Shown here: piece after piece, positions 5,887 to 6,078 of the stretch
How the letters are laid out: each line of letters opens with the position of its first letter
Position numbering within the stretch: the first letter of the stretch is position 1
Source: Flavobacteriaceae bacterium
GTDB lineage: Bacteria; Bacteroidota; Bacteroidia; Flavobacteriales; Flavobacteriaceae
DNA: 6,078 nt
Assembly: GCA_016763595.1 (NCBI GenBank)
Contig: JAESTN010000384.1
Coordinates: forward strand, 1 to 6,078
Direction of reading: 5' to 3'
The notes under the pieces: generated by a model
Seen by the model: only the letters and a program-made list of their open reading frames with translations
What the model was told of the DNA's origin: nothing
The model's database searches: none
Made by a program: the position numbers and the translations under genes

Positions 5887-6078
5887 CTAAGTCCTTTTTG
5901 AACTCAAGTTATTTCCAACAGATAAAGCTACGTACAAGATTATTATTGCAGGAATAGCAATTACTTCTAAAGTAAATAAAATCACTATAGAAAGTCCTAA
6001 AAAGACATACTTTAATACATTTTCTTTAACTCCAAATGTTTTAAACTTTAATGAGAATAACGGAATCTCTGCATTCAT
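5887..6078 (-). CDS. pssA: CDP-alcohol phosphatidyltransferase, probably phosphatidylserine synthase, C-terminal part (runs off right edge)
   Basis: The minus strand is open from the right edge to a TAG at 5889-5887 and encodes the last 63 residues of a protein. IPLFSLKFKTFG, then a long hydrophobic stretch, VFLGLSIVILFTLEVIAIPA followed by IIILYVALSV (positions 25-54 of the fragment), matches my recollection of the C-terminus of flavobacterial CDP-diacylglycerol-serine O-phosphatidyltransferases. That enzyme makes phosphatidylserine, precursor of phosphatidylethanolamine, in the inner membrane. The Met at the edge (CAT, 6076-6078) is most likely internal, because these proteins have several membrane segments before this point. 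The catalytic CDP-alcohol phosphotransferase motif lies outside the window, so the exact substrate cannot be confirmed. The gene is convergent with lptB. Confidence 0.65.
   Translation of the reverse strand: MNAEIPLFSLKFKTFGVKENVLKYVFLGLSIVILFTLEVIAIPAIIILYVALSVGNNLSSKRT

Noticed and set aside
5834..5909. 8-bp inverted repeat ACTTGAGT/ACTCAAGT and 7-bp pair TTCTTAA/TTAAGAA (5846-5882) near the pssA stop.
   Set aside because: Arms are short, widely spaced and AT-rich; pairs of this size are expected by chance in such DNA, and no T-run follows on the minus strand.
1..6078. Search for mobile elements, CRISPR repeats, tRNA, rRNA, riboswitches, phage or defence genes.
   Set aside because: No direct-repeat arrays, transposase-like proteins, cloverleaf structures or defence domains were seen; the window is nearly filled by housekeeping genes.

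Overview
The window looks like chromosomal housekeeping DNA from a member of the Bacteroidota, most likely the family Flavobacteriaceae. The sequence is strongly AT-rich. Start codons mostly lack Shine-Dalgarno sequences, and there are matches to the Bacteroidota promoter pattern (TTTG near -33, TAnnTTTG near -7). The RecQ, KdsD, TatC and LptB proteins also resemble the flavobacterial versions as I remember them. No database search was run, so genus and species are not claimed.

Layout. The left edge holds the 5' part of a minus-strand gene for a secreted protein of an uncharacterised family (1-339). Upstream of it on the same strand is a complete recQ helicase gene (457-2652). A divergent promoter region of about 160 bp (2653-2814) separates recQ from a plus-strand cluster of four genes: kdsD (2815-3783, TTG start), tatC (3786-4598), a small AhpD-like carboxymuconolactone decarboxylase-family gene (4588-4938) and lptB (4982-5716). 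A convergent gap (5717-5886) holds stem-loops and what looks like a degenerate copy of a flavobacterial intergenic repeat. The right edge holds the 3' end of a minus-strand CDP-alcohol phosphatidyltransferase gene, probably pssA.

How the genes fit together. The plus-strand cluster concerns the cell envelope. KdsD makes arabinose 5-phosphate, the first step towards Kdo of the LPS inner core. TatC is the core of the twin-arginine translocase. LptB is the ATPase that drives LPS export. PssA would begin phosphatidylethanolamine synthesis. kdsD and tatC are 2 nt apart and tatC overlaps the AhpD-like gene by 11 nt, so these three are almost certainly co-transcribed. lptB lies 43 nt further on and may have its own start site. 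The AhpD-like protein has a complete catalytic relay but no obvious link to its neighbours.

I see no mobile element, CRISPR array, tRNA, rRNA, phage gene or defence system. The points most worth a second look are the RecQ without its zinc-binding cysteines, the dyads around the kdsD promoter, the TTG start of kdsD, the promoter box touching the lptB start codon, and the unexplained AhpD-like gene. No new multi-gene system is supported by this sequence.
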